This document shows, in pieces, positions 35,001 through 39,550 of a stretch of DNA of 64,000 nucleotides. Position numbers and translations under genes: made by a program. This DNA is from Lumbricus terrestris (lineage: Eukaryota; Annelida; Clitellata; Crassiclitellata; Lumbricidae), in contig OX457036.1 of assembly GCA_949752735.1 (NCBI GenBank), positions 82,921,505 to 82,985,504 of the forward strand. The letters are read 5' to 3'. The stretch's first letter is position 1. Each line of letters opens with the position of its first letter. The notes beneath the pieces are model-generated. The model was not told the DNA's origin. It saw only the letters and a program-made list of their open reading frames with translations, and did no database searches.

Positions 35001-36147
35001 CCATCAGCTGAACTGACGAATTGTAGCACTTCTGGATGTTCTGAGTGAACGTCCTTCGAATGTCATTGAGACGATAAATGCAAACCGCTGATCCAGAATT
35101 CGACTGACTGGAAGTGGAAAATATTCCCAGTAGAACGTAGTCGCTTACAGTCAGTCCAAGCTCCCTGGCCAAGGTCGCTCCAGGTTGGATGAACGCTGCA
35201 GCCTGGATAAGGTTATAGTCGACACCGCCAGAGCTACAGATTATCCGCGTCTCAACATACGAATCAAAGTATTTGTCTCGTTGGCAGACCTGCACGATCT
35301 TCGAAGTTATAACATCCGAAGTGAACGACAGATTAAACGGCTCCGGCTGCGTTGTGAGGAAGTAGCTAAATCCGTTGAGGGAAAACCCGGCAACATAGTT
35401 GATGCGGTATTTGGCTGCAGCGTCTTGGGTGAGAATTGCACGTGTCCCAAATATCCCCGTGCTGCGGTCCTCATCTGTAACACGGAAAGTTCCCGGTCCT
35501 GTCAAGTTTCGGCTACTAACACCGGCCAGGTACTTCGCAATAAACCACTCTGTGCTGGCCTTGCCCGGGTAGGATGTCCCGACGTAGAGGACGTCATCAT
35601 CGAAAGGTCCTGGCCCCACGAAGGCCACCGTTGGGTAGGTTCGACTGGCGACGATCACGTACTGCGAGAGCGGAGATGGATAGAACGTAGACAGAGAGAT
35701 GTTGGACAGGCTTCGCGTCTGACACGTTCCCTGGAAAACGTTTCCACACGTCACAAGTTGTCGGTGCTTTTGATCGACCACGAGGATTTGGTTAAAGTTG
35801 TCGACGAGGGAAGACGGAAGCTGTATCGAATCTGCATTGAGGCAGGGATTTTGGCTCAGGTTGCTGTAACATTCTGGGTTGTCTAGCACAGGACCGGTCT
35901 GCGTACTATCAATCACGGCCAAGTTCTCATCAAATGAAAACAATTGGTTTACCGCACCTGCATAAACTGTTTGCGTATCTCGGTCAATCGCCAGGTTTCG
36001 CCATCGAACCGGACCGCTATCACCCGTTGGATATGAAGCATTGATTTTGGTGCTATCCACTCTGATAAAATTGATTACACTGGAAACCAGGAAAACCTGG
36101 AAAATCCACCACACGGAAGACATCCTGCATGACCTTTCCATCTTCAT
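178..36147 (-). CDS. PLXN: Plexin (semaphorin receptor), 28 coding exons, 3' end outside the window
   Basis: Plexins are single-pass cell-surface receptors for semaphorins. The extracellular Sema domain binds ligand and the cytoplasmic split GAP domain, with a Rho-GTPase-binding insert, signals to Rap/R-Ras and the cytoskeleton. Exons (high to low): 34954-36147, 32631-32831, 31369-31494, 25129-25229, 22362-22506, 19654-19810, 18721-18817, 17118-17229, 16454-16552, 15619-15726, 15106-15199, 14211-14389, 12964-13109, 12128-12239, 10915-11051, 10192-10365, 9534-9630, 8861-9061, 7735-7893, 6554-6788, 6220-6365, 4911-5041, 4281-4340, 3600-3674, 3087-3300, 1502-1661, 326-520, 178-236. All introns are GT-AG, phases match at every junction, and the total of 4914 nt is divisible by three. 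Domains by residue: Sema about 35-505, PSI1 508-560, PSI2 673-711, PSI3 812-871, IPT repeats 712-811 and 872-1213, transmembrane 1236-1263, GAP from about 1290, Rho-binding insert about 1500-1612. Plexin-A versus -B type was not decided. Introns longer than 300 bp not listed separately show nothing recognisable. Confidence 0.95.
326..520 (-). CDS. PLXN: Plexin exon 27: Rho-GTPase-binding domain end
   Basis: This exon encodes residues 1554-1619. The acceptor is CTGTGTTTAG|GG. It reads [20 protein letters not shown] then [12 protein letters not shown], matching D.D.Ttk.e..WKRlNTL.HY.V.D.s. Two donors are possible: CAG|GTCCAT at 333 (phase 0) and CATG|GTATGC at 326 (phase 1). Only 326 joins exon 28 in frame, so I chose it. 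Confidence 0.9.
1193..1384 (+). mobile_element. LINE 3' end, L2/CR1-like, 5'-truncated, in plexin intron 26
   Basis: From TGG at 1193 a 33-codon frame runs to TAG at 1292-1294: [19 protein letters not shown] then [14 protein letters not shown]. This is the classic end of an L2/CR1-type reverse-transcriptase ORF. A short 3' UTR follows (GGCGCCCTTGTAAC ... GGCGCCATAGAAATC), then a TTA-type microsatellite tail to about 1384. It lies antisense to the plexin. A relative with the same 3' UTR is at 32905-33110. Confidence 0.8.
1502..1661 (-). CDS. PLXN: Plexin exon 26: Rho-GTPase-binding domain
   Basis: This exon encodes residues 1501-1554. The acceptor is CTATTTTCAG|AAT and the donor CTGA|GTGAGC, phase 1. 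It reads [20 protein letters not shown] then [17 protein letters not shown], equal to the family's vL.CDTITQ.KEK.LDA.YKn.P.S.RP...dvDL. This insert folds like ubiquitin and binds Rho-family GTPases. Confidence 0.96.
2100..2727 (-). mobile_element. LINE 3' end (second family), 5'-truncated, in plexin intron 25
   Basis: On the minus strand an open frame from 2724 to the stop at 2463-2461 reads [20 protein letters not shown], then [20 protein letters not shown] and [16 protein letters not shown]. This is the conserved C-terminal tail of non-LTR retrotransposon reverse transcriptases. A 3' UTR of about 330 nt follows and ends in an ATAA-type tail at 2106-2136. No stop interrupts the 88 codons, so it is not very old. 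The clade was not determined. Confidence 0.8.
2990..3059. mobile_element. 70-bp piggyBac-like foldback element with TTAA ends
   Basis: Positions 2990-3009 (TTAACCCTTTAATGACCAGC) are the exact reverse complement of 3040-3059, with a 30-bp spacer. The arms start with TTAA followed by CCC, the target-site and terminus pattern of piggyBac transposons. It sits 28 bp inside plexin intron 25, next to the exon 25 donor, and could form a strong hairpin in the pre-mRNA. Confidence 0.65.
3087..3300 (-). CDS. PLXN: Plexin exon 25: end of the first GAP segment, start of the Rho-GTPase-binding insert
   Basis: This exon encodes residues 1429-1500. The acceptor is TTCAACACAG|A and the donor CTG|GTCAGT, phase 0. 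It reads [20 protein letters not shown], then [20 protein letters not shown] and [19 protein letters not shown]. The [16 protein letters not shown] block is one of the most conserved stretches in plexins. A 70-bp foldback sequence lies 28 bp into the following intron. Confidence 0.97.
3600..3674 (-). CDS. PLXN: Plexin exon 24: GAP segment
   Basis: This exon encodes residues 1404-1429. The acceptor is TTTTAACAG|A and the donor CGAAG|GTAAGA. It reads [18 protein letters not shown] then PKLMLRR, matching vLK.LL.DLI.k......PKLlLRR of plexins. Phase 2 in and out. Confidence 0.95.
4281..4340 (-). CDS. PLXN: Plexin exon 23: 60-nt GAP exon with the arginine-finger-like motif
   Basis: This exon encodes residues 1384-1404. 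The acceptor is TATTTTCAG|G and the donor ACTGA|GTGAGC, phase 2 in and out. It reads [20 protein letters not shown], aligned to the family motif RDRGNVASLIM....G.lEYAT. The arginine completing the TDR is split by the intron. Family knowledge places a GAP catalytic arginine in this motif. Confidence 0.92.
4911..5041 (-). CDS. PLXN: Plexin exon 22: GAP segment, helix with the LLTFI motif
   Basis: This exon encodes residues 1341-1384. The acceptor is TCTGTTGTAG|AAT and the donor GATAG|GTTGTC, phase 2. It reads [19 protein letters not shown] then [16 protein letters not shown]. The LL.sk.FLLTFI.TlE motif is diagnostic of plexins. The first 33 nt, with the acceptor, form part of a 55-bp unit repeated three times (5009-5163). 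Only the innermost acceptor keeps the frame. Confidence 0.95.
5009..5163. repeat. 55-bp tandem repeat, three copies, overlapping the exon 22 acceptor
   Basis: Copies are 5009-5063, 5064-5118 and 5119-about 5163 (partial, with small differences). Each contains a pyrimidine-rich tract plus TGTTGTAG acceptor and the first 33 nt of exon 22 as read on the minus strand. 55 is not a multiple of three, and the outer acceptors read into a stop codon, so only the innermost copy supports the frame. Confidence 0.92.
6220..6365 (-). CDS. PLXN: Plexin exon 21: start of the first GAP segment
   Basis: This exon encodes residues 1292-1340. The acceptor is TTTTGACAG|CA and the donor GCT|GTAAGT, phase 0. It reads [17 protein letters not shown] then [17 protein letters not shown], which is nearly the plexin consensus AF.ELQTD...L...L...GIP.ldYR.Ya...lFP. 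Confidence 0.97.
6554..6788 (-). CDS. PLXN: Plexin exon 20: juxtamembrane, transmembrane helix and start of the cytoplasmic tail
   Basis: This exon encodes residues 1214-1292. The acceptor is TTGTCTGCAG|GTG and the donor CAGG|GTTAGC, phase 1. [17 protein letters not shown] precedes a hydrophobic helix ([20 protein letters not shown]), then [18 protein letters not shown] and [15 protein letters not shown]. This is the conserved plexin juxtamembrane helix (Q...LE..V..ECK). Confidence 0.96.
6830..6900 (-). repeat. Solo LINE/SINE 3' tail
   Basis: On the minus strand this reads like ...GAGTAATTTCCTTGAAAAG GTGCTATATAAATA followed by AATT repeats. It resembles the tail of the LINE at 26556-26973 (GAGTAGTTTCTTGAAG GGGCGCTATATAAAT). 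Divergent copy. Confidence 0.55.
6930..7087 (-). repeat. Dispersed repeat, copy 1 (unclassified)
   Basis: The reverse complement of this segment aligns along about 130 bp with 45221-45350. Shared blocks include GTGTGGCTGGA, GGTCATGGACGGC, TGCACTTATTTT, AATCTGAA and GCGTCCAGGCACTTCT. The two copies lie in opposite orientation, 38 kb apart. No terminal inverted repeat or coding capacity was seen. Confidence 0.75.
7735..7893 (-). CDS. PLXN: Plexin exon 19: last extracellular IPT-like domain
   Basis: This exon encodes residues 1161-1213, 53 codons. The acceptor is TGATTTCAG|GGT and the donor ACG|GTAAGC. It reads [20 protein letters not shown] then [20 protein letters not shown], matching the plexin pattern G.NL........ev.v..G...C....l....l.C.pP. 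Confidence 0.93.
8861..9061 (-). CDS. PLXN: Plexin exon 18: membrane-proximal IPT region
   Basis: This exon encodes residues 1094-1160, 67 codons, phase 0 on both sides. The acceptor is AATGATTAG|GTG and the donor AAT|GTTAGT. It carries [15 protein letters not shown] then [10 protein letters not shown]. The PDP.f.pf motif marks the start of the last extracellular IPT-like domain in plexins. Confidence 0.9.
9534..9630 (-). CDS. PLXN: Plexin exon 17: fourth IPT domain, part 1
   Basis: This exon encodes residues 1061-1093. The acceptor is TATGAACAG|G and the donor AAG|GTTAGT, phase 0. It reads [20 protein letters not shown] then [12 protein letters not shown]. It is 97 nt long. IPT assignment is by position and the GG..VT pattern; sequence similarity here is modest. 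Confidence 0.86.
9770..9970 (+). pseudogene. Degraded LINE reverse-transcriptase remnant in intron 16
   Basis: The plus strand reads [20 protein letters not shown] then a degraded stretch resembling the L.WLPV..RI.FKLACL.YK... region of L2/CR1-type reverse transcriptases. There is no intact frame and similarity is partial, so this is tentative. Confidence 0.35.
10192..10365 (-). CDS. PLXN: Plexin exon 16: third IPT domain end, fourth IPT start
   Basis: This exon encodes residues 1003-1061. The acceptor is GTGCTTTAG|G and the donor AAAAA|GTTCGT, which is weak. It reads [15 protein letters not shown], then [20 protein letters not shown] and [14 protein letters not shown]. The phase-2 end joins G|GGT of exon 17 to give SFKKGGCTVTI, equivalent to the S.GG..vTv opening of the next IPT domain. 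Confidence 0.84.
10915..11051 (-). CDS. PLXN: Plexin exon 15: third IPT domain, first part
   Basis: This exon encodes residues 958-1003. The acceptor is TATTTTGTAG|GAG and the donor GACAG|GTAAGA, phase 2. [20 protein letters not shown] then [10 protein letters not shown] is again the IPT opening (P.v....P..gp.aGGT.vt..G..L). It ends [10 protein letters not shown]. Confidence 0.93.
12128..12239 (-). CDS. PLXN: Plexin exon 14: second IPT domain, second part
   Basis: This exon encodes residues 920-957. The acceptor is TTTGGTTTAG|A and the donor AAG|GTATAT, phase 0. It reads [20 protein letters not shown] then ASSHNFIYK, the IPT C-terminal strand (i.C.tp......g.v.v......f.Y). Confidence 0.9.
12964..13109 (-). 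CDS. PLXN: Plexin exon 13: second IPT domain, first part
   Basis: This exon encodes residues 872-920. The acceptor is TGTCTGCAG|ATA and the donor CAGAG|GTGAGA, phase 2. [20 protein letters not shown] is the unmistakable IPT/TIG opening (P..GP..GGT.vTv.GtNLG). It is followed by [13 protein letters not shown]. Exon 12 joins it in phase 0. Confidence 0.94.
13315..13545. repeat. Large inverted repeat around a TA tract (5' end of a Helitron-like element)
   Basis: Arms 13315-13393 and 13467-13545 are near-perfect reverse complements (GTATCTGTGTATGTCTGTCC, AAGAAACC, GACCTGTTGGTGCTTGTAAT). They are separated by a TA dinucleotide tract at 13394-13455. A third, direct partial copy of the right arm follows at 13553-13608. 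Confidence 0.9.
13456..14046 (+). mobile_element. Non-autonomous Helitron-like element in intron 12
   Basis: It begins TCTTATACTATAAAGCAG and ends GGGGCAACGTCGGGTACC then ACAGCTAG. A TC start, a CTAG end and flanking A and T in TA-rich host sequence are the Helitron hallmarks. Length is about 591 bp with no coding capacity. The 5' boundary is uncertain because the first 60 bp is repeated at 13553 and inverted at 13315. Confidence 0.7.
14211..14389 (-). CDS. PLXN: Plexin exon 12: PSI domain 3
   Basis: This exon encodes residues 812-871. The acceptor is TGTTCGTAG|TC and the donor TCT|GTGAGT. It reads [18 protein letters not shown], then [17 protein letters not shown], then TRCP: a third cysteine-rich PSI domain. 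It carries a longer insertion between its second and third cysteine pairs than PSI1. Confidence 0.93.
15106..15199 (-). CDS. PLXN: Plexin exon 11: end of IPT1
   Basis: This exon encodes residues 781-812. The acceptor is TGCTTTCAG|TAT and the donor ACAG|GTGACG, phase 1. It reads ...[18 protein letters not shown], corresponding to the plexin strand ....vnlsVvW.g.f.id that ends IPT1. A CAGA microsatellite lies in the intron just upstream (15273-15330). Confidence 0.9.
15273..15330. repeat. CAGA microsatellite
   Basis: Imperfect tandem CAGA/CATACAGA repeat in intron 10-11 sequence next to exon 11. It produces spurious open frames on both strands. Confidence 0.9.
15619..15726 (-). CDS. PLXN: Plexin exon 10: IPT1, middle part
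   Basis: This exon encodes residues 745-780, 36 codons. The acceptor is GTTGGCAG|GCT and the donor CAA|GTAAGT, phase 0. It carries [20 protein letters not shown] then [11 protein letters not shown], matching the GY.C.........VpA.rf....v.C...Y strand pattern of plexin IPT1. Confidence 0.92.
16189..16417 (+). mobile_element. tRNA-derived SINE, full length
   Basis: The head has an RNA polymerase III A box (TGGTGTAGTGG, 16198-16208) and B box (GGTTCAAATCC). It is followed by a body (ACAAGTTCTTCACTC, GCGTGAAACTCCGATG, CAGTGTCCGC), then GGGAGCGCCTCTGAGTAGA, CTTGAAGGGGCGCTATAA and a CAAA tail. The short flanks ATTTCT (16179-16184 and 16417-16422) may be a target duplication. Its 3' tail matches the end of the LINE at 26556-26973. 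Confidence 0.88.
16454..16552 (-). CDS. PLXN: Plexin exon 9: start of the first IPT domain
   Basis: This exon encodes residues 712-744, 33 codons, phase 0 on both sides. The acceptor is TTGTTTCAG|CTT and the donor [26 protein letters not shown] followed by [12 protein letters not shown] follows the plexin pattern CP.l......i.vP.G....ItL...NLP.PQ that opens IPT1. Confidence 0.93.
17118..17229 (-). CDS. PLXN: Plexin exon 8: PSI domain 2
   Basis: This exon encodes residues 674-711. The acceptor is TTTTTCTTGCAG|T and the donor CAG|GTCGGG (not a strong consensus). It completes the V codon from exon 7 and reads [14 protein letters not shown], then [13 protein letters not shown]. That is the expected second PSI cysteine ladder (C..C......C.WC....C......C). 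It restores the phase needed by exon 9. The minus-strand open frame spanning this region continues past the splice sites and hides the domain. Confidence 0.88.
17935..18060 (-). mobile_element. Truncated LINE 3' tail, in intron 7
   Basis: On the minus strand it reads ...CCGTGGTTGGGTCGGGAGCA CTTCTGAGTATATACTCTTG AAGAGGCGCTATATAATGTC followed by TAAT repeats. This is a diverged copy of the terminal part of the LINE at 26556-26973, including the coding end. Confidence 0.7.
18721..18817 (-). CDS. PLXN: Plexin exon 7: segment ending in the F-Y-D-C motif before PSI2
   Basis: This exon encodes residues 642-674. The acceptor is TCTTTCAG|AT and the donor TTTAGT|GTAAGC, phase 2. Translation ...SVAVLLSIQ...[11 protein letters not shown] matches the family motif F.FYDC.....C that begins PSI2. 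It is 97 nt long. Confidence 0.9.
19490..19545 (+). repeat. Solo LINE/SINE 3' tail
   Basis: It reads GCTTCTGAGTAGTCCCCTTG AAGAAGCGCTATATAAATTC TTTAATGAATAC, the shared LINE/SINE tail, embedded between CA microsatellite tracts. Confidence 0.7.
19654..19810 (-). CDS. PLXN: Plexin exon 6: extracellular beta-rich segment before PSI2
   Basis: This exon encodes residues 590-642. The acceptor is GATGCAG|GTG and the donor GATG|GTAATG, phase 1. It translates as [20 protein letters not shown] then [19 protein letters not shown], corresponding to the plexin stretch L.V.VP.LP.L..G..Y.C.F...........I.C between PSI1 and PSI2. Confidence 0.92.
20540..20957. repeat. 25-bp minisatellite, about 15 copies
   Basis: Tandem unit CAGCAACTGCTATAGTGGCA CATAA, with some copies expanded by CAGCAA or CAGCAACAGTAA and ACAGT/ATAGT variants. 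It lies within plexin intron 5. No open frame of interest. Confidence 0.93.
22362..22506 (-). CDS. PLXN: Plexin exon 5: end of PSI1 and linker
   Basis: This exon encodes residues 541-589. The acceptor is GAATTCAG|C and the donor AGT|GTAAGC. It begins CKKGSEC, the last cysteines of PSI1, continues with NRWLSFYSS, and ends in a linker ([18 protein letters not shown]). Phase 2 in, phase 0 out. Confidence 0.9.
23515..24291. mobile_element. Harbinger-like non-autonomous DNA element, 777 bp, in intron 4
   Basis: Left end GGCCCCCCAAAAAATAATG then TTGTGTTTCCGGTAAC; right end, reverse-complemented, GGCCAAAAAAAATAATGG then TGTGTTTCCGGTAAC. Both ends are flanked by TAA, fitting the 3-bp TWA target of PIF/Harbinger elements. 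The terminal 80 bp is repeated directly at about 23705-23790. No transposase coding capacity. Confidence 0.65.
25129..25229 (-). CDS. PLXN: Plexin exon 4: PSI domain 1
   Basis: This exon encodes residues 508-541. The acceptor is TTGTTGTAG|ATC and the donor AG|GTAGAA, phase 2. It translates as [18 protein letters not shown] then [15 protein letters not shown], which is the PSI signature (C..Y.SC..C....DPYCGWC). It lies after a 6.1 kb intron that is full of repeats. Confidence 0.94.
25491..25690 (+). mobile_element. tRNA-headed SINE of a second type
   Basis: Its head (GATGCAGTGGTGTAGCGGTA) has an A box TGGTGTAGCGG and a B-box-like GGTTCCAATCT after TTGCA. The body and 3' end (CTGGTGGCTTAGAAACC, AATTTGCCTTTGGCAA) differ from the 16189 family. 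It is inserted in TA-repeat sequence. It is a SINE, not a tRNA gene: no cloverleaf with a proper acceptor stem could be drawn. Confidence 0.6.
26556..26973 (-). mobile_element. LINE 3' end with reverse-transcriptase C-terminus (SINE partner)
   Basis: The minus-strand frame 26967-26611 encodes [58 protein letters not shown] and [15 protein letters not shown], the RT C-terminus of a non-LTR retrotransposon. Its stop TAG lies inside GGAGCGCCTCTGAGTAG. That is followed by TTTCTTGAAGGGGCGCTAT, ATAAATG and an AATG tail. AACAGAG on both flanks is a weak candidate target duplication. 5'-truncated and intact in frame. Confidence 0.88.
27659..27745. repeat. GAAGCAAT-type tandem repeat
   Basis: Imperfect AATGAAGC / AATGATGC / AATGAAGA units over about 85 bp in plexin intron 3. 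Confidence 0.85.
28378..28460. repeat. TTCA/ATCC tetranucleotide repeat
   Basis: Tandem ATTC with ATCC and ATGC interruptions. It resembles the AATG tail of the LINE family, but no LINE body is visible next to it. Confidence 0.85.
31369..31494 (-). CDS. PLXN: Plexin exon 3: last Sema blade leading into PSI1
   Basis: This exon encodes residues 466-507, 42 codons, phase 0 on both sides. The acceptor is TTTCTCAG|GCA and the donor AAG|GTTGGT. Translation gives ...[20 protein letters not shown], which matches the plexin pattern of a D.......LYVMSEK segment placed directly before the first PSI cysteine. The exon is too short to stand out as an open frame. Confidence 0.9.
31645..31791. mobile_element. 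147-bp hAT-like MITE with 8-bp target duplication, in intron 2
   Basis: Termini CATAGGTGCAA and, reversed, CATAGGCGCAA. The flanks CTAGCATG (31637-31644) and CTAGCATG (31792-31799) are identical, giving an 8-bp duplication. The interior is three diverged copies of GGTCCCCCCAACTTTT with TAGGACGTGATT. No coding capacity. Confidence 0.85.
32631..32831 (-). CDS. PLXN: Plexin exon 2: end of the Sema domain
   Basis: This exon encodes residues 399-465, phase 0 to phase 0, 67 codons. The acceptor is TTATTGAAG|GCC and the donor AAG|GTAATT. The motif [20 protein letters not shown] followed by TSDGKLIKV is the conserved plexin strand pattern (T.V....VDNHTVAFLGTSDG.L.K) near the end of the Sema propeller. 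Confidence 0.93.
32905..33110 (-). mobile_element. LINE 3' end, L2/CR1-like, same family as 1193-1384, in intron 1
   Basis: On the minus strand it reads [20 protein letters not shown] then [13 protein letters not shown] and a 3' UTR beginning GGGGCACCCTTGTAGC. This continues to GCGTTACGGTGTCATACAAA and TTGTTATTATTG. Protein and UTR align with the plus-strand copy at 1193. The tryptophan is lost, so it is older. Confidence 0.72.
33731..33946 (-). mobile_element. tRNA-derived SINE, same family as 16189
   Basis: On the minus strand it has head GGTGGTGTATGGGCATG, B-box region GGTTGCAGGTTCAGATCC, then GGACAAGTCCTTCACTC, GGTGTGGAACTCTGATT, TAGTGTCCACGC and a diverged tail GGATGCCTCTGGGTAGA. It lies in plexin intron 1. 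Confidence 0.82.
34581..34790 (+). mobile_element. tRNA-derived SINE, same family as 16189
   Basis: It has head GGGGTGCGGTGGTGTATGGG, B box GGTTCGAATCA, body AGCAAGTTCTTTACTC and GCGTGAAACTCTGATTC, then GGGAGCACCTCTGAGTAGA and a CATA tail. It lies in intron 1, 160 bp from exon 1, in opposite orientation to the copy at 33731. Confidence 0.86.
34954..36147 (-). CDS. PLXN: Plexin exon 1: start codon, signal peptide and most of the Sema domain
   Basis: This exon encodes residues 1-398. The ATG at 36147-36145 is preceded in frame by TGA at 36174-36172, so translation cannot begin further upstream in this exon. Two more in-frame ATGs follow (codons 3 and 9). Residues about 12-27 ([16 protein letters not shown]) form a hydrophobic signal-peptide core. 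The rest is a semaphorin fold: [20 protein letters not shown], then [20 protein letters not shown], then [17 protein letters not shown] are typical plexin Sema strands with their cysteines. The donor is ACG|GTAGGT, phase 0. The local GC content is visibly higher than in the flanking introns. Confidence 0.96.
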
Positions 36148-38672
36148 GATTGCTTCACGATCAGCTGGAGATCATTCCTCGATTCCCGGTTGAAGTAGCC
36201 GCACTCCCGCATATGTTATTCCAGAATATTCTTTGCTTGAATTCTATATATTAAGGAATGCATTAACTATGTCATTTCGCAATCATCCTGGAAGATGGTT
36301 CTTGAATTACATTCCATACAGATGCTGTTCATATTGTCAGCTTCATCAGATGCAAACTGAAAACAAAAAAATACACCAATCAGATAAATCATCCTTTCAA
36401 ACTGCAATTACATATTTAAACATCTCAATGAAAACATCTAAAAAAATTGCTGAAAATCATGATTATGATAAGCAAACCATCCAGACACTGATATTGGCCA
36501 TTCACTTTGCCACAGAAATTTGATCCACGCCTACCTAAATGGATACTCTGCAGCGGCATTCAATACTCAAAACAAGGATACTAGTAAATTATTAGTTCAC
36601 GAGAGTCTCTATTCACACGATATTAATTTCCAAGCTCAATTCATAAGCAGTAATAGATGCAAAAACAAGCACACTTGAGCCAGTGACAGTGAACTGTTTA
36701 ACAACATGACGCCTTCACAATTTAGCAACTAAACATCAGCCGGCGATTTGAATTGCTGCATTCCATAGAATTCACCCGTGTTCTGTATTGTCCCAAATTA
36801 CTGACTGAAAGAACTGCACGTAGTTGCAGTAAATTGAAAGTTTATTGGAGATGATAGTTGTGTACATGTATGCATTTCAACCACCCGACCAAACAGACTG
36901 GCGAACTATGCACAGGTACTTTTGTGTTGGTCTCATTGGACTGGATGCCTTTGGGCGATGCAGATAGCAATCATGGCAGCCAACTGATGATGTTATGTGT
37001 GCAAAGGCTTAATTATATTGCAAAATTAACATTCCATTGGATGCAAAGTGCAAGAAGTAGACACACAAACATTCAATGACATTTCTATGATACCAGCATT
37101 AAATGGTTGGGGTAAAGAAAATGGCAAGTAGGTGAAGCACTTAGTTGGTCATAAAGGGAACAGTGCAGAGGAAATTAAACTACAGCTACAGGTCATGAGA
37201 TCATGGATAGTCTGCTGTCAATAAAGATCGAAACTATAGATGGTAGGTTACTATTCCACACAAAGTGGCCAATTGTTTCATCTTCAATTCTTGGAGGCAT
37301 AATAGTTGCACCCTCAAATCAGTGGATGAAGTAAAACAGGTTTTAATGGCAAAACAGCTCAGCTAACTATCAAACCAAATTATACCTTGGTTCAAAAATA
37401 ATAAATATAGAAATCTCAAGCAAGATTAATCTGCACAATAAGCACCTTAAGTACCACAAAAAGTTCCTTTGGCTAAACTTAAAAGCAGATCACGCGCAAT
37501 TTCAAACGCAATTTCAAATTCTTATTAGACTTGACAAATGATGTCAGACGGCAGTGGCCTGTCCTCTGCATTGCCATCCGATCTTCTTATCAATACCATA
37601 TGATCAGTACTTATCACAGCTATTAACAATACTGGAAAAAGTATTGGCAATATCAATACTTCCTAATAAAAGTATTGGCAATATCAATACCAATATTCCT
37701 AATAAAAGTATTGACAATACCAATACTTTTATCAATATATTCAATATGCATATGCGTATTCAAAGAAAATATGTGCTAACAGTTTCAAGCTGTAAATGGC
37801 TTACTAATGCACTGTACCTTCCATAAATTTACGAGCCTTACCATAAGCTACCATTTTGAAACATGCAAAAAACGTCATTTACAAATGCATGCTGTTTAAC
37901 TAAGTGCATAGAGGAAAAAATTCTCTGCCTCCTACACAAAAGAGTCTTTCTATTGCAGCTCTGGCAGGCAAACCAGTGTTCAATTTCTGAATGTAAGGAT
38001 TCGTCCTGAGCACATTTAGGTCACCAATATAGTGAACTTCCTGCAGAATGACTCGGGCCAATGTATTCAAAGAAACCTTCAAGCAAAGCTATTTGATCAC
38101 TCTGGACTGACATTGCGTTGGCAATATTCACTTTCATGGGTCTATTCGTTTTTCAATGTTGACTGACATCAGACACCATTTTAAATTAAGCAAGTCCTTT
38201 CTACCGCTGATCGCAAAAGGACTTGCATCCGGTCATTTCCCTATTTATAGAATCCATTCATACCGAGGACCAAAGGCAGAAAGCAGCAATCTTCAAAGCC
38301 TAACGATTAATTTCTCACTATATTTTATTGTGACTTATTCAATCGGTGGATAAAAAACCCACACAAATCATAGTGAAATAAAGAATTGGATCAGGTATCG
38401 CTGAAACGTCAAAAGAGCCACGGTGATACACATGTGACACTGACAAAACGCAACTATCACGACACTATAATGAAAAGTATTGGCGATACCATGTATTGCG
38501 GCACTATATCGCAATGTTAACAGCCTGATTTTATATGTGAGTTGATAGAAAGAGCAAATGGGACAGCAATAAAAAAGACATCCCATTAACTACATTGTAG
38601 GTGGTTATCAAATGAAACGGCCAAAACATGACAATTACGACTCAAGTTCAAGTGAAGCACGAGCTGAACCAA
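36148..38672. other. Plexin 5' flank or 5'-UTR sequence; no gene recognised
   Basis: The minus strand upstream of the start codon has an in-frame stop at 36174-36172. A good acceptor (TTTTTTTGTTTTCAG, ending at 36357) suggests that a spliced noncoding exon may precede exon 1. At 37620-37740 a unit around AAAAGTATTGGCAATATC occurs three times. No TATA or initiator could be assigned, and there is no coding sequence. Confidence 0.45.
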
Positions 38673-39550
38673 AGCTCGAGGGTATACGTACCAAACGTAT
38701 TCTATTTTGTGAAAGGTACATACGTTTTTTAACATACCCTATTTTAGGGTACGCAAACAACAAAAAATACGTTAACCACCTCAAGCTCATTATAAAGAAT
38801 GTTCAATTTAATTTAAGCAGACAATCACAACCCAGTATACAGCATAGTAAATTGCTGCAATGCTATATTGTAGGTCTATGTTTATCCAGCATACATTGCA
38901 CTTAATGCACTAATGTAGCCTTAGTCAGTCGGTTCAGCTCAGCTGCAGCGCTTCAAAGCCCAACTCCAAGGAAAAGGTTGAACAGTTGAACAACTGATAC
39001 TTGACTTAATGTGCACTAATCTGAACTGCTACTCTCAGAATATGACTCAGAATCGTCAGTCTCACTGTCAGTGTCATCAGGCGATTCCCAACGAGTGTAT
39101 TGTATGGCTCTTCATAGCAGACATCAGTAATCTTATCAATGAGCCTCGTTTTTCGCATTTTTCAACACTTTCACGTGCGTCCGTTCCAAGTTCCCACGTT
39201 CTCTGGGCATCGCTGAATGATGCGTGTACAAATATACTATAGGTCTACAGCTTTTGAGTTACAGAAATTTGCAAACCAGTGACGTGTACTTAGCTCTCAT
39301 CAGAATGACAGCACAATTTGCACTAAATCAATTATAACAGAAGAATTTATGGAAATAAATTTACTGCTACACTACTGGAAGTACCGGTTTCAATGACGCA
39401 TACTGTTGACGTTGGATCATACGTTGGCTATGGGTCGCCGAGTAAACCAAAAATAAAATTTTCGTGTATGGTAGGTACCATACGCATTTTTTTTAAAGGT
39501 ACATACGAATTTTGAGATATTCTATTTTTGGGCGCACGTACCCTCGAGCT
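38673..39550. mobile_element. Candidate 878-bp DNA element with inverted ends
   Basis: Left end AGCTCGAGGGTATACGTACC; right end, reversed, AGCTCGAGGGTACGTGCGCC. AGGTACATACG-type sequences recur inside both ends. No clear target duplication and no transposase frame were found, so class is unknown. Confidence 0.5.

Noticed and set aside
35185..35886. 233-codon open frame on the plus strand
   Set aside because: It is the antisense of plexin exon 1, which has clear Sema homology. It has no family similarity of its own.
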